Shown: positions 19,161-28,202, counted from the first letter of the stretch. The stretch: 29,363 nucleotides of DNA from Zygnema cylindricum (GCA_037447655.1 JBBHKE010002233.1:1-29363); one strand, 5' to 3'. The notes: generated from the sequence alone by a model not told the origin. Numbers and translations are program-made.

Positions 19161-19605
19161 CTGTAAGGACTAACCGTCCACGCCATTCCTTCCAAACACG
19201 TGTGTCACTGCCACGTGATCCAGCGACCACCACGTGAGCCTCTGAGTATATTAAAACGTGTCCTCTGGGAATGGCTATCGAACTCTTCAAGTTTCTAACA
19301 CGTGGCGGAAAGACTTCACTTGTCGAGGACACAAAATGACAAAATCTTAACGCGGCAACGATTTTCATCCGCACCGATCATAAGATCCTATAGCCTCAAA
19401 ATTTAACACGGGTGAGCGATAAATCATGTTTCTGTTCTGACGCGGGATTATTATGGCATGGTCGGCTCCAGCTGGCTCACCACCACCTGTCAGACTCTCT
19501 GACACGTGGATATTCAGATTCGACGGTTAAGATTCCATTGATAATTGTCCAGCCAGCTGTACCTGTCCTTTGACGCAGCATCATTTCTATCGTCAAGGAC
19601 TAAAG
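19161..19605. promoter_or_regulatory. CACGTG (G-box) cluster between MITEs
   Basis: Five exact CACGTG hexamers at 19,197, 19,212, 19,231, 19,299 and 19,503. No gene is recognised beside them; a 78-codon minus frame (19,138-19,374) covers four of them. In plants CACGTG is bound by bHLH and bZIP factors, so this could be regulatory, or simply a repeat rich in the word. Confidence 0.35.
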
Positions 19606-19825
19606 TACACCTTGAATCGCTATTAGGGTTTAATTATTTTTTCCCCACTTAAAACATCTTTTCTCCGTACACACGTGTCGGATTTTCACATTAAGACCGC
19701 CAATCGAAAGATGAGAACCTTACCTTTCAATCGTAACCGTCAGATATACGATCGGACAAGTGTGTACGGATTTTTTTTTTTTTGTGACGAAAAAAACATT
19801 AACCCTAATAGCGACTCACGGTGTA
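19606..19825. mobile_element. MITE family A, copy A6
   Basis: TACACCTTGAATCGCTATTA to CTAATAGCGACTCACGGTGTA. The right arm has a T-run replacing AGAAAAGATGTTTTAAG. Confidence 0.9.
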
Positions 19826-20487
19826 CTGTACGGCAGCCTTCCCCCTATACGAAATAAAGGTTCCACTGTCACATTCCCGAATCCGAGGCTGTCACGTCTT
19901 TTTCAAGCTTGACTACAGCGATGTCCTGTCACGTCACGTGAGTTCTACATCGATGGTAAGGGCGAAGTTCCGCCAAAAGTTCAAAACAGGAAAGGATTTT
20001 GTTACGCTGACGTGTACGGTAAAAAGTACAATACCGTACAGAAAGACCGTTAGTACTTAAAAGGGAACTTTTGGGCCTCGACAGCGCAGCAAAAAACTTT
20101 CGGTTACGACGGAATTTCGCCGTACGGCACATTCTAGAAATTGACGGACCGACAAATACGCTTTCGCCCAGGAAGATGAATTGCTGTTTCCGTATTCGGC
20201 CCATCGGAACGCGACAAAATTGAGCGAAAAGTACGGAAAAATGTCGGTGAAAGTGGACATTTCGTGGTTCTCCACTGCGAAAAGATTGGAATCTTTTTCG
20301 CTGTCGGGAACTCGGGACTTAAACGTTAAAACATTTTTAATTATATGTCCGTACAGTTTTTTACACGACAACGAAAGGGCTTCCGTCCTTCGTTCGCCAT
20401 TTCCTGTAATAGTGTCCTGTGCGACAAATTGATGTATTTTTCTATGTCGTTCTCAGCTTGTCCGTACATAACCGTACATGAAGACGC
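19826..20487. other. Intergenic between MITEs, GTAC-rich
   Basis: GC-richer than average and rich in CCGTAC/GTACGG. Overlapping unrecognised frames of 79-104 codons on both strands. No gene called. Confidence 0.35.
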
Positions 20488-20708
20488 TACACAGTGAATC
20501 GCTATTTAGTGTTACCAGTATTTTCGCCACTTAAACATCTTTTCTCCGTACACATTTGTCCGAATTTCAATCTGAGACCGCCAATGGGAAGGTGAGAAAC
20601 TTGGCTTTCAATCGTAACCGTCAGATATACAATCCGACAAGTGTGTACGGAGAAAAAATGTTTTAAGAGGAAAAAAAAGCATTAACACGAATAGCGATAC
20701 ACGGTGTA
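20488..20708. mobile_element. MITE family A, copy A7
   Basis: TACACAGTGAATCGCTATTT to AATAGCGATACACGGTGTA, with arms CTTTTCTCCGTACACATTTG and CAAGTGTGTACGGAGAAAAA. Close to the family consensus. Confidence 0.92.
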
Positions 20709-21276
20709 CTCTACTACGCTCCTCATAGTACCGGTGTGCACACTATTACCGTTTGAATTATGACGGCTGAGACGCAAACTTTCAAAGAAGACCTCAATTT
20801 GACTAACGGCCGCTCTAAGTATAAACAGCCGACAGCCGCCGCGGTAAAATCGACTTGTCAAGCCGTGTCACCAAGACACGTGTCAACATTGTATTTATGA
20901 CGTCACTCAGTTATTGTGCAGCTTCGTAGTTGGAAAAAATGTACGAAATTTCAGTTCCGTACAAATGTCACATCTCTGCAGGCCGAACCGGGATAAGGAA
21001 GTTGTTGCCGTTTTGTCGTTTTGTGCCGGAAGGCGACCTGCGCAGAGAGTAAAAAATTAAAAATAGACAGACGGCCGTGAGTGTACGGTCAAAAGAGTGG
21101 AAAAACGGGAGTACGGAAAACGGCGAAACGGCGACATAGAACGGGTGGCGTTCAAATTTCAAAAGGCAGTCGTCGATTCAAAAACTTTTCCTTCACTGCT
21201 AACAAACTGGAAGGAAAAAAAGGAAAGAAAAAAAAAAAGAGGAGAGAAAAAATACTTGAAATAGAATTTTGTCTAC
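20709..21276. promoter_or_regulatory. Upstream region of the nucleoredoxin-like gene
   Basis: Intergenic between MITE A7 and the CT tract. It contains a CACGTG near 20,877, TGACGTCA near 20,898 (ATGACGTCAC) and AAAAATTAAAAATAG near 21,050. Promoter role inferred from position; no clear TATA box. Confidence 0.3.
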
Positions 21277-21317
21277 CTCTCTCTCCCTCCCATCGCGTTC
21301 TCCTTTCTCCTCCTCCC

Positions 21318-21357
<40 letters not shown>

Positions 21358-21424
21358 TCCCTTTCCTCTCTCTCCTCCCCTCCCTCCCTCTCCCCCCCCC
21401 CCCTTCCCTTCCCTTTTTTTCCTC
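21277..21424 (+). repeat. CT tract in the presumed 5' untranslated region
   Basis: (CT)16 at 21,322-21,353 within a longer CT tract ending eight bases before the ATG of the nucleoredoxin-like gene. Pyrimidine patches near transcription starts are common in plant core promoters, so it may mark the start region or 5' UTR. Confidence 0.7.
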
Positions 21425-21426
21425 CC

Positions 21427-21679
21427 ATGGGTTGCTACGGCTCGAAGCCCGGTGCCCTCGAGGACGCCCCGCGGTCCGTACCGTCCGTACAATCGTACGG
21501 AGATGCGTCCAAGGAAGATTTGGAGCGTAGTCAGAAGGCGGTTTTGTCGCTTCTGGGGACGAAGGAGAGGGGGCATTTGGTGGACCGAAATGGGAAGAAG
21601 GTAATTTTTTTTTTTTTTTTAATTTATTTATTATTCTTTTGGGTATTGAGTTTTTTGTATCTGATTTTTTTTTTTTTTT

Positions 21680-21710
<31 letters not shown>

Positions 21711-24344
21711 CTGTGTATTTATTTTATTTTATTTATATGGGGACGGAGGCGAATGATATTTTTTTGCCTCACGAAACGAAACTTTATTTACTTTTTTTAT
21801 TTTTTTTTATTTTTCATATCTTGTAATTATTTAATCGATAAAAACACAGATAAATACAAAAAAGAAATGGGCGAAAAAAAAGTTGAAGATTAGAATGGGA
21901 ACCTTTCTTAGAACACAATAATTTATTTATTAATATATTTGTTTTTTTTTTTTAGTTTAACTTTATTTACTTTTTTTTTTTTTGCCTCTAATGATAATTA
22001 TAATTCGGGTTATTACAGCCGTCTTTTTTTTTTGTCTTTTACCGGAGAATGAAGGGCAAGGGGGCAGGGGAGAGGGAGAGGGAGAAAGTTATAAAGTAAC
22101 GTACTATATAAATTTTTAATACCTTCAAATAATTTATTACCTATTCAAAACAATTATCCGTATTATGGATAAAAAAGAAAATAATGAAGTGATCTTAAAG
22201 TTATCAGTTAATTTTTCTTTACATTTTTTTTTTTTTTAATTCCACAAATCCATTATTTTTATGAATTCCCAATTTCCGGAATATCTCCGGATTTTACGGA
22301 AATTTTGTAATATTGCGTAATTTCCGGAAGTTATTTTAAAATTTTCGGAGTGTCCAAATTCGCCGATGCAAGCTCCAACTTTTTCCTGTCCGTACAAAAA
22401 CCGTACGAAATGGTACGGACGGTACAAAATACTACAAAATAGTGTGTAGTATTACGAAAATGTAGCGTATAGTACGCAGTAGTACGAAAGTACAAGTGAC
22501 TAAACGCACTACAAATTTAGTGCGTGGGGACGTGGCAGGTTGTGGTCCACTCTCTTAAATAGTGTTGCTGACACTATTTTGTCATTTTCGGTCAAAAAAA
22601 GTGGCCTCCGATTAGTGTTTATTAACTCTAAATTACACCGTGAATCGCTAATAGTGTTGATGTGTTTTTAGCCGCTTAAAACCATAGTTCAAAAGTAGGT
22701 GAAAGTAGGCCCATACAATATGCCTATTGTATGCAAAACATACAATATGACCCAAAGACCCATATTGTATTGGTCGCAAAATGAAAAAAAAAAGTAACAG
22801 GGTTGAGTTGCACATCGTTCGATAGAGAATTAAACGTCATCGGACGGTCGCTGATCAAAGTAGCGATCTAAGAAGATCACATGAAAAGCCCATAACACAA
22901 CTTGCGCCTACCAAAGGCCTACCATAAAACGCCTACTGTTGAACTATGCTTAAAACATCTTTTCTCCGTACACACTTGTCGGATCGAAAATGCGACGGTT
23001 CCGATTGAAAGACAAGGTTCTCACCTTCCGATTGGTGGTCTCCAATCATAAAACGGACACGTGTGTACGGAGAAAAGATGTTTTAAAGCGGCTTAAAAAC
23101 ACATCAACACTAATAGCGATTCAAGGTGTACCGTACGGAGCTCTCCGCAATTTCCGTTGGACGCGAAATCGAATCTTTGTTTAAATTTGTCGTCTGGTTT
23201 CTGTCAGTTTCAAAGTTCAGCGGAAACTTCCGACAATTTTGTCGTTTCTGACGCCTCCTTGTCCTGCCGTACGAGAGTGCAACTTAGGGTTTAAAAAGTA
23301 CAGTACACCGTGTATCGCTGTTAGGGTTAACACTAATACCGATACACGGTGTAGTTGATGCGTATTGAATCGGACTAGTCATTCTCTGTCGTCGGTTTCG
23401 AAGAGTCTCGATCTTCTTTGGATATGGCAGCTCCCTTCGGTTTTTTTATATCTTCTATATTATGTAAAACTGCCGATACAAAAGAATAGACGTTTATTTT
23501 AAAACGTTCTTTTCAAATTCTATCAATCGCATTTTATTTTTTGAATACTGAAAAATCCGAAAATTGACAATATCGTGATAGCCAAAATCGGTGTCCATCA
23601 ATTGCCGACTGTTGTAGGTGTCAGTGTACGGTTAGTACAGAATACTAGACGGAAAAAAATGGTTTTTTCACGGGGAAAAGGGGGAAGATCTTCGTTTGTC
23701 TTTTCTTTGCTTTCGGTGCACCTGTCAAGTCTAAACATTTGAATAAAATATACCAACAAAACGTCTAACACCTCTTTTTTTTCTTTTTTCCCCTTTTTTT
23801 TCCATTTTAGGTGAAAGTGGACACTCTTAAAGGCCACACGATTGGTCTATTATTTTCGGCTCACACGGTTCCCTCGGCTCGAGAATTTACTAGAATTTTG
23901 AACGAAGTTTACAAAGAACTTCGTTCAAAAGGAAAATTGTTCGAAGTGGTATTCATTTCGAACGACGAATCATCAACGATTTGGAAAGAAAGCATGAAAG
24001 AAATGAGTTGGTTAGCGATTCCTTTTTCGGATCGAGATTCGGGCGACAATTTGGGTGCAAAATTTCAAGTGTCCGATATTCCTACTTTAATTATTGTTGA
24101 TTCTGAGGGAAATAAAGTTTGCGAAGACGGAGTCGAGACGATTCAAAATTTCGGAAGCAAATCGTGGCCGTTTAATTCGGAAAGGATTCAAATTTTAAGA
24201 CAAGAACAAGAACGAGCACAAAGTAATAACAACAACACTAATAACGATCATAAGAATTTTGAGAAACAAGACCGGTACGAAAATGGGTTTGGAAACAGCA
24301 TAAGGAATACTCCACGGGAGAGTCAAGTGGCACCCGAATTTTGA
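21427..24344 (+). CDS. Nucleoredoxin-like protein lacking the redox cysteines (two exons)
   Basis: Exon 1 is 21,427-21,600 and exon 2 is 23,811-24,344, joined in phase 0 at AAG|GTAATT and TTTTAG|GTGAAA; 235 residues in total. Residues 1-7 (MGCYGSK) fit an N-myristoylation site with Gly2 and Ser6, and Cys3 is a likely palmitoylation site, so membrane attachment is inferred. Residues 35-185 follow the nucleoredoxin/tryparedoxin-type thioredoxin fold: LKGHTIGLLFSAH, FEVVFISND, MSWLAIPFSD (123-132), a cis-proline loop DIPT (147-150) and SWPF (176-179). The active site, normally W-C-P-P-C after SAH, reads TVPSA (77-81), so both catalytic cysteines and the tryptophan are gone. The only cysteines are Cys3 and Cys162. 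The tail (190-235) is Asn/Gln-rich and probably disordered. Disulfide exchange is therefore not expected; a binding or scaffolding role is inference. The ATG is the first in frame, in context CCCATGGG. Confidence 0.85.
22529..22633. repeat. Repeat family B core, copy B2
   Basis: GACGTGGCAGGTTGTGGTCC, CTTAAATAGTGTTGCTGACA and TTAACTCTAAAT match B1 and B3. It ends exactly where family A copy A8 begins, the same side-by-side order as B1 next to A2 but on the other side. Confidence 0.75.
22634..23130. mobile_element. MITE family A, copy A8, interrupted by a hAT-like MITE
   Basis: TACACCGTGAATCGCTAATA to TAATAGCGATTCAAGGTGTA. Removing the 266-bp insertion and one 8-bp duplication leaves a 223-bp element, the normal family length. 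Both arms carry GCCGCTTAAAAC and its inverse, showing the arms were nearly identical when inserted. Confidence 0.93.
22683..22948. mobile_element. hAT-like MITE with perfect 8-bp target duplication
   Basis: 266 bp with terminal inverted repeats CATAGTTCAAAAGTAGG and CCTACTGTTGAACTATG, one mismatch in 17. It is flanked on both sides by CTTAAAAC (22,675-22,682 and 22,949-22,956), an 8-bp target duplication of the size hAT transposases make. The interior contains nested inverted words (CATACAATATG/CATATTGTATT). No coding capacity. A 3' part of a second copy lies at 26,964-27,083. Confidence 0.9.
23304..23353. mobile_element. Solo terminal hairpin of MITE family A (A12)
   Basis: TACACCGTGTATCGCTGTTA directly followed by the inverse end, TAATACCGATACACGGTGTA, in 50 bp, so only the two ends of family A joined head to head. 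Likely an internally deleted copy. Confidence 0.85.
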
Positions 24345-24412
24345 AAAAGACGAGAAGATTTTGTCTTTTCTCGTTTTCTTATGTGTGATTGATTTATTGT
24401 GTGTTGAATGAC

Positions 24413-24418
24413 AATAAA
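24413..24418 (+). terminator. AATAAA polyadenylation-type signal
   Basis: AATAAA 69 bases after the stop codon of the nucleoredoxin-like gene, preceded by TGTGTG/TTGTGTG words typical of far-upstream elements. A second AATAAA is at 24,545. Confidence 0.5.
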
Positions 24419-25240
24419 GAAGACATTACATGAGGCGAGGGATACTATGTGTATAGAGAGGACTTTTCCTTTTTTTTAGTAGTTGTTGTTTTTTTTTTTT
24501 CTTTATTTGCGTAGTTTGGTAGTTCATTTGTTAAAAATTGAATGAATAAAGTCGTAAAAAGGGAAAATTCCTATGTTTTTTTCCCCCCCCCAAATGTTTA
24601 GTGGTTTTTGCTAATGATTTTAATTCATATTTTTTTACATTTTTTTGTTTGATGACATTTTGAAACCTGTTGGCAAATTTTAGATAAAAAGCCCTAATTT
24701 TTTTTAAAAATAGATAAAAGTCCAAAGTTTGATTGATTTTAGAAGTAGAAATAGTTATTTGAAATCTTATTTCTGAACAAATTGGGTTGAAAATGATATT
24801 CTTCATTTTAATGTTGGGTTTTTAAGAAAATCCACTTTGGGATGCATTTTTTGTAATGATCGAATTTTGTTTTGAAATTGTGTGGACATTGCTAATTATT
24901 TGTACAGAGGGAAAAATTACTATATGAATGATAAATGGTAAGAAAAAGAAATCGGGAAGCCATGGCGGAAAGTTTACGTGTTGATGACGTCACAAGGTAG
25001 CATGACTTCGCGATGTCACAAAACCCTAAACATCTACAATGTCACAAAAACTCGACGACTACAACCGTCGCCGTTTTTGTAGACGTCACTAGTTTTAGGA
25101 AGTTTCGTAGTCGTCTACATTTCGTTTCGTACTATCGTAGGCTGTCGCATATTTTGTAGACGTGTACACTTGTCACATATTTGAAGTAATGAAGGCGCAA
25201 GTAATGATTGGCATTGGAACACTTTGAAAAGTACACCGTA
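24419..25240. other. Downstream region of the nucleoredoxin-like gene; CGTCTACA inverted repeats
   Basis: 24,419-24,960 is T-rich without a gene. From 24,980 to 25,165 there are many inverted TGTAGACGTCAC/GTGACATTGTAGA-like and ACGACTAC/GTAGTCGT words, which may be an unrecognised inverted-repeat element. Confidence 0.4.
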
Positions 25241-25269
25241 AAATCTGCGCTAAAATCCAAAGTAGCGTT

Positions 25270-25302
25270 TCAAAGTTTCGGTTACATGGGAAAACGCCCT
25301 TA
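25270..25302. mobile_element. End fragment of family C-like element
   Basis: CAAAGTTTCGGTTACATGGG then CGCCCTTAG resembles the inverse of the left end of the 9,927-11,127 element (CATGTAACCGAAACTTTG). It meets family A copy A9 exactly where A9 lacks its own outer end. Confidence 0.55.
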
Positions 25303-25500
25303 GTGTTAATTTTTTTTCGTCTCCCTAAACATCCTTTCTCCGTACACGCATGTCCATTTTTAGATCTGACGGTTTCGATTGAAAAGTAAAATTCTCAGCT
25401 TCCAATTGACGGTCTTAAATTGAAGACTGTACAAGTGTGTACGGAGAAAAAATGTTTTGAGTGGCGAGAAAATTATTAACACTAATAGCGATACGCGGTG
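25303..25500. mobile_element. MITE family A, copy A9, left end missing
   Basis: Begins inside the arm at GTGTTAAT and ends AATAGCGATACGCGGTG. The outer TACACCGTGAATCGC of the left arm is replaced by the family C-like end. Confidence 0.85.
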
Positions 25501-25514
25501 AACCGTTGAGTTGA

Positions 25515-25740
25515 GAGGTGAGGATAATCCGTCGAACAACTTTGACTTGACAAACGTTGTCATCGACCGGTCAAAATTTTGTCGCGCTTGTGACGTCGAC
25601 CGTCATAAAATATGAAGAATCCACACGGCCGGCAAGTTTTACGCTAGCAAAACTGATACAACCACATGTAAACAAATGTATTGTGCGCAAGCCCGCGCTT
25701 TCGCACTACGTGAACTCCATAGTGTGAACGGACAAATCCC
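25515..25740. mobile_element. Diverged fragment of foldback element D
   Basis: GTCGAACAACTTTGACTT, GACGTCGACCGTCATAA, CCACACGGCCGGC, AGCAAAACTG and CAACCACATGTAAA are shared, in order, with 7,945-8,130 of the foldback arm. Only one arm is present. Confidence 0.8.
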
Positions 25741-25743
25741 TTT

Positions 25744-25962
25744 CAACCGTGAATCGTAATTAGCGCTGATAAATTTTCCGCCACGAAAAACATCTTTTAA
25801 CCGTACACATTTGTCCAATTTTCAATATAATACAGTCATTTGGAAGCTGAGAATGTTACCTTTCAATCGCAACCGTCAGATCCAAAATCCGACAAATGTG
25901 TACGGAGAAAAGATGTTTGAAGAGACGAATAAAACATTAACGCTAATTACGATTCACGGTTG
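25744..25962. mobile_element. MITE family A, copy A10 (CAACCG-type ends)
   Basis: CAACCGTGAATCGTAATTAG to CTAATTACGATTCACGGTTG, with 13 outermost bases perfectly inverted. Shares the GGAAGCTGAGAA centre with copy A4. Confidence 0.92.
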
Positions 25963-26244
25963 TAGTGTTTTTGGACAAACTCGTCCAAAGATTTTTGGTC
26001 GTATCACATGTATAGCTCATCGCAGTTACGTACTTCCAGTTTTACACAATTTCTCCGATGTGTACGAAGCTGTACGATATTAAATCTGTCCTTCCGATTC
26101 CGGCCCGGTTCGCTTCTGGTACAACTCAATCTGGCTCGGCAATGTTTTGGTCCGAACCGGAGTCACCGAACATCGTTATTAGCGTCAAGTATTTATTACT
26201 GTATAATGCGAAATTAAAATTAATAGCACTATTTAGGGAAAAGT

Positions 26245-26335
26245 GACGTGGCAGAAAATGGTCCACTCATTAAATAGTGTTATTAACATTATTCTGCGAT
26301 TTTTTGCCAGAAAAAGTCACAACGCCCTGAAGTTG
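26245..26335. repeat. Repeat family B core, copy B3
   Basis: GACGTGGCAGAAAATGGTCC, TTAAATAGTGTTATTAACAT and TTTTTTGCCAGAAAAAGTCA match B1 and B2. Its left flank, CATCGTTATTAGCGTCAAG at 26,171, resembles family A/B ends. Confidence 0.7.
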
Positions 26336-26420
26336 AACATCAAAAAACTTTTTCTCGTCACATACTTTGTTGATTTTCAATTATGACGTCATGATTGAAA
26401 GAGCAGACCGTTACCGTTCG

Positions 26421-26490
26421 ATACACCGCGTATCGTTATTAGTGTCAATAACTCTAATTTGGGTTCTTGAAATTTTGATTTTTTTTTTCA
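26421..26490. repeat. A/B-type terminal fragment
   Basis: ATACACCGCGTATCGTTATTAG then GTCAATAACTCTAATTTGGG. Parallel to the fragment at 9,765. Confidence 0.55.
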
Positions 26491-26963
26491 AATAGGATAT
26501 ATGATTTTAATTTTTTCCTTGACGTCAATTAAAGTACCGTACAAAATAGCGCAAAGCCCGAAAGTACAGTAGAATCTAAATAGTGTGGTGTACAGTCGTT
26601 GTCAGACTGTACATAAATGTACCTTTTCAAGTGAAAATTTACAAAAAATGAATTAAATCAGACGCGCACGCATAGGAACGTGCGCTAAAAAAAACGGGAG
26701 TAGTCTGACACGTAGATTAGTATGGCATGTACGGATATTTTAAATTCGCGACGGCGTACGATTTCTTATATTTTGTACGGATACATATATTAATATATAT
26801 AATCGTACGGCGAATATTCCATTTTTGCTGTTCCCCAATTAGCATTAACGCCGAAATTAGAATACACCTTTTTTTTGAAAAATTTCAAACTCTTAATCAG
26901 CATCAAGTACGGTAAATTTTCTTCAACACTATTTAAAATTTGACACTAATAACAATTCGGACG
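26491..26963. other. Intergenic, no recognised gene
   Basis: AT-rich with GTACGG words. A 62-codon frame at 26,727 is unrecognised. Confidence 0.35.
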
Positions 26964-27083
26964 ATCGGACGGTCGCTGATCAAAGTAGCGATCTAAGAAG
27001 ATCACATGAAAAGCCCATAACACAACTTACGATAAAGGCGCCGACCAAAGGCCTACCATAAAAACGCCTACTTTTGAACTATG
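26964..27083. mobile_element. Partial second copy of the 266-bp hAT-like MITE
   Basis: ATCGGACGGTCGCTGATCAA through GAACTATG matches 22,839-22,948 nearly base for base, with a roughly 10-bp insertion (AAAGGCGCC-like). The left half and left terminal repeat are absent. Confidence 0.88.
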
Positions 27084-27247
27084 AACCAAACTGTTAAAAA
27101 CCTTTTTAACAAATTTGTCGAGTCGAACTGTCCAAAAATCGGTTTAGCTCGATTCGATTCGGTTTAATCCAAACCAAATATTGTTGTTCTTTTGTATTTT
27201 TTGTACCTTTCCATGCCATCCGTTGATTGGCCGCTGTATGTATGTTG

Positions 27248-27492
27248 TCACAGCTATTAGTGTTAATGATTTTTGCATTTTTTCGCCGCCTAGAATATCT
27301 TTCAAATATTCTTTTATCTTTTTTTCTCCGTGCACACTCATCCGATTTTTGATTGGAGACGGCCGATTGGAGGCAGGAATTTTGCCTTTTAATCGCCACC
27401 ATCAGACTAACAAACAGATAAGTGTGTAAAGATTGGCAAAAAGGTGTAAACTGACGAGACAAACATTAACTTTAATTGAAATGCAATGTGTA
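27248..27492. mobile_element. MITE family A, diverged copy A11
   Basis: CAGCTATTAGTGTTAATGAT, TTTTTCGCCGCCTAGAATAT, TTTTCTCCGTGCACACTCAT, GGAGACGGCCGATTGGA and AACATTAACTTTAATTGAAA follow the family order, with insertions in the arm (a duplicated ATCTTT part). Confidence 0.7.
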
Positions 27493-28020
27493 ATTTCTTT
27501 CTTTCGGCCTGTTTTTCCTTTACGGTTTTTTTCCATTCGTTCTTTTTGTTTTTTCTTTTTTGGTTCCATATACTCAGGATGGTTTACCTTTGAGCTTTTT
27601 TGATAATCGCCGACATCATAAAACAAACTTCCTGGCTTTTTTTTAATAAAGAATGTTAAAAAAAAAACATCAGAATACGCACACATCAAAAGTGGTTGCT
27701 TTATTCCCAAACTAAAAAAAAACAAGAAATAAAATAATATCAACAACAATTGTTGACAACGGACAAAACAACATTTTTCTTGATTTTTCATTTTTCTTTT
27801 TTTCAAATTGTTGAATTGAAACAATTTGTTTCCATATTACACGAAATAAAAAAAAATCATATCAAATATCTAATTTTTTTTGTACAGAATCCGTACAAAA
27901 ATATCAACAATTACATTTCGTTTGTAAACATAAAAACTTACTAAATTTGGACTTTTCGACAATATTTGTCAAAAACTAATCGCATGTACTTACAATTTAA
28001 TATATTACATATAAAACGAC
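27493..28020. other. AT-rich intergenic downstream of the kinase
   Basis: A/T-runs and no recognised gene. A 140-codon minus frame (27,402-27,824) is Lys/Phe/Leu-rich, starts in AT-rich sequence and overlaps MITE A11, so it is not called. Confidence 0.4.
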
Positions 28021-28081
28021 GCTCTCTCTCTCCCTCTCCCCTTCCCCTCACTCCCTCTCTCCCTCTCCCTCTCCCTCTCAG
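28021..28081 (+). repeat. CT tract
   Basis: CTCTCTCCCTCTCCCC tract, about 120-180 bp beyond the kinase stop codon on its 3' side. Confidence 0.85.
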
Positions 28082-28202
28082 TTAACAACAACACAAATAC
28101 CTTCAACTTCACCTCCTCCTTTGTCCCATCCTTCCACTCCTCTCGCAAACCACATTTACAAACCTCTATCCTTCACCCCTTTTTACCTTGAAAAATAATA
28201 TA

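Larger units (their letters stand above)
21601..23810 (+). other. Intron of the nucleoredoxin-like gene, filled with MITEs
   Basis: 2,210-bp intron with donor GTAATT and acceptor after a strong pyrimidine tract (23,770-23,810). It begins with long T-runs (21,606-21,720), has a small GA stretch (22,066-22,085) and TTTCCGGAA repeats (22,270-22,330), then a family B core, a family A MITE split by a hAT-like MITE, and a solo family A hairpin. Confidence 0.85.

Noticed and set aside
19138-19374. A 78-codon minus frame across the CACGTG cluster.
   Set aside because: No recognisable domain, and it begins within the end of MITE A5 at its 3' side. Considered a chance frame.
21639-21893. A Phe-rich 84-codon frame resembling membrane segments.
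   Set aside because: It is translation of T-runs in the intron of the nucleoredoxin-like gene.
27402-27824. A 140-codon minus frame with a hydrophobic stretch (LLLILFYFLFFFSLG).
   Set aside because: It overlaps MITE A11 and A/T-runs. The apparent membrane segment is a by-product of T-richness and no homologue is recognised.
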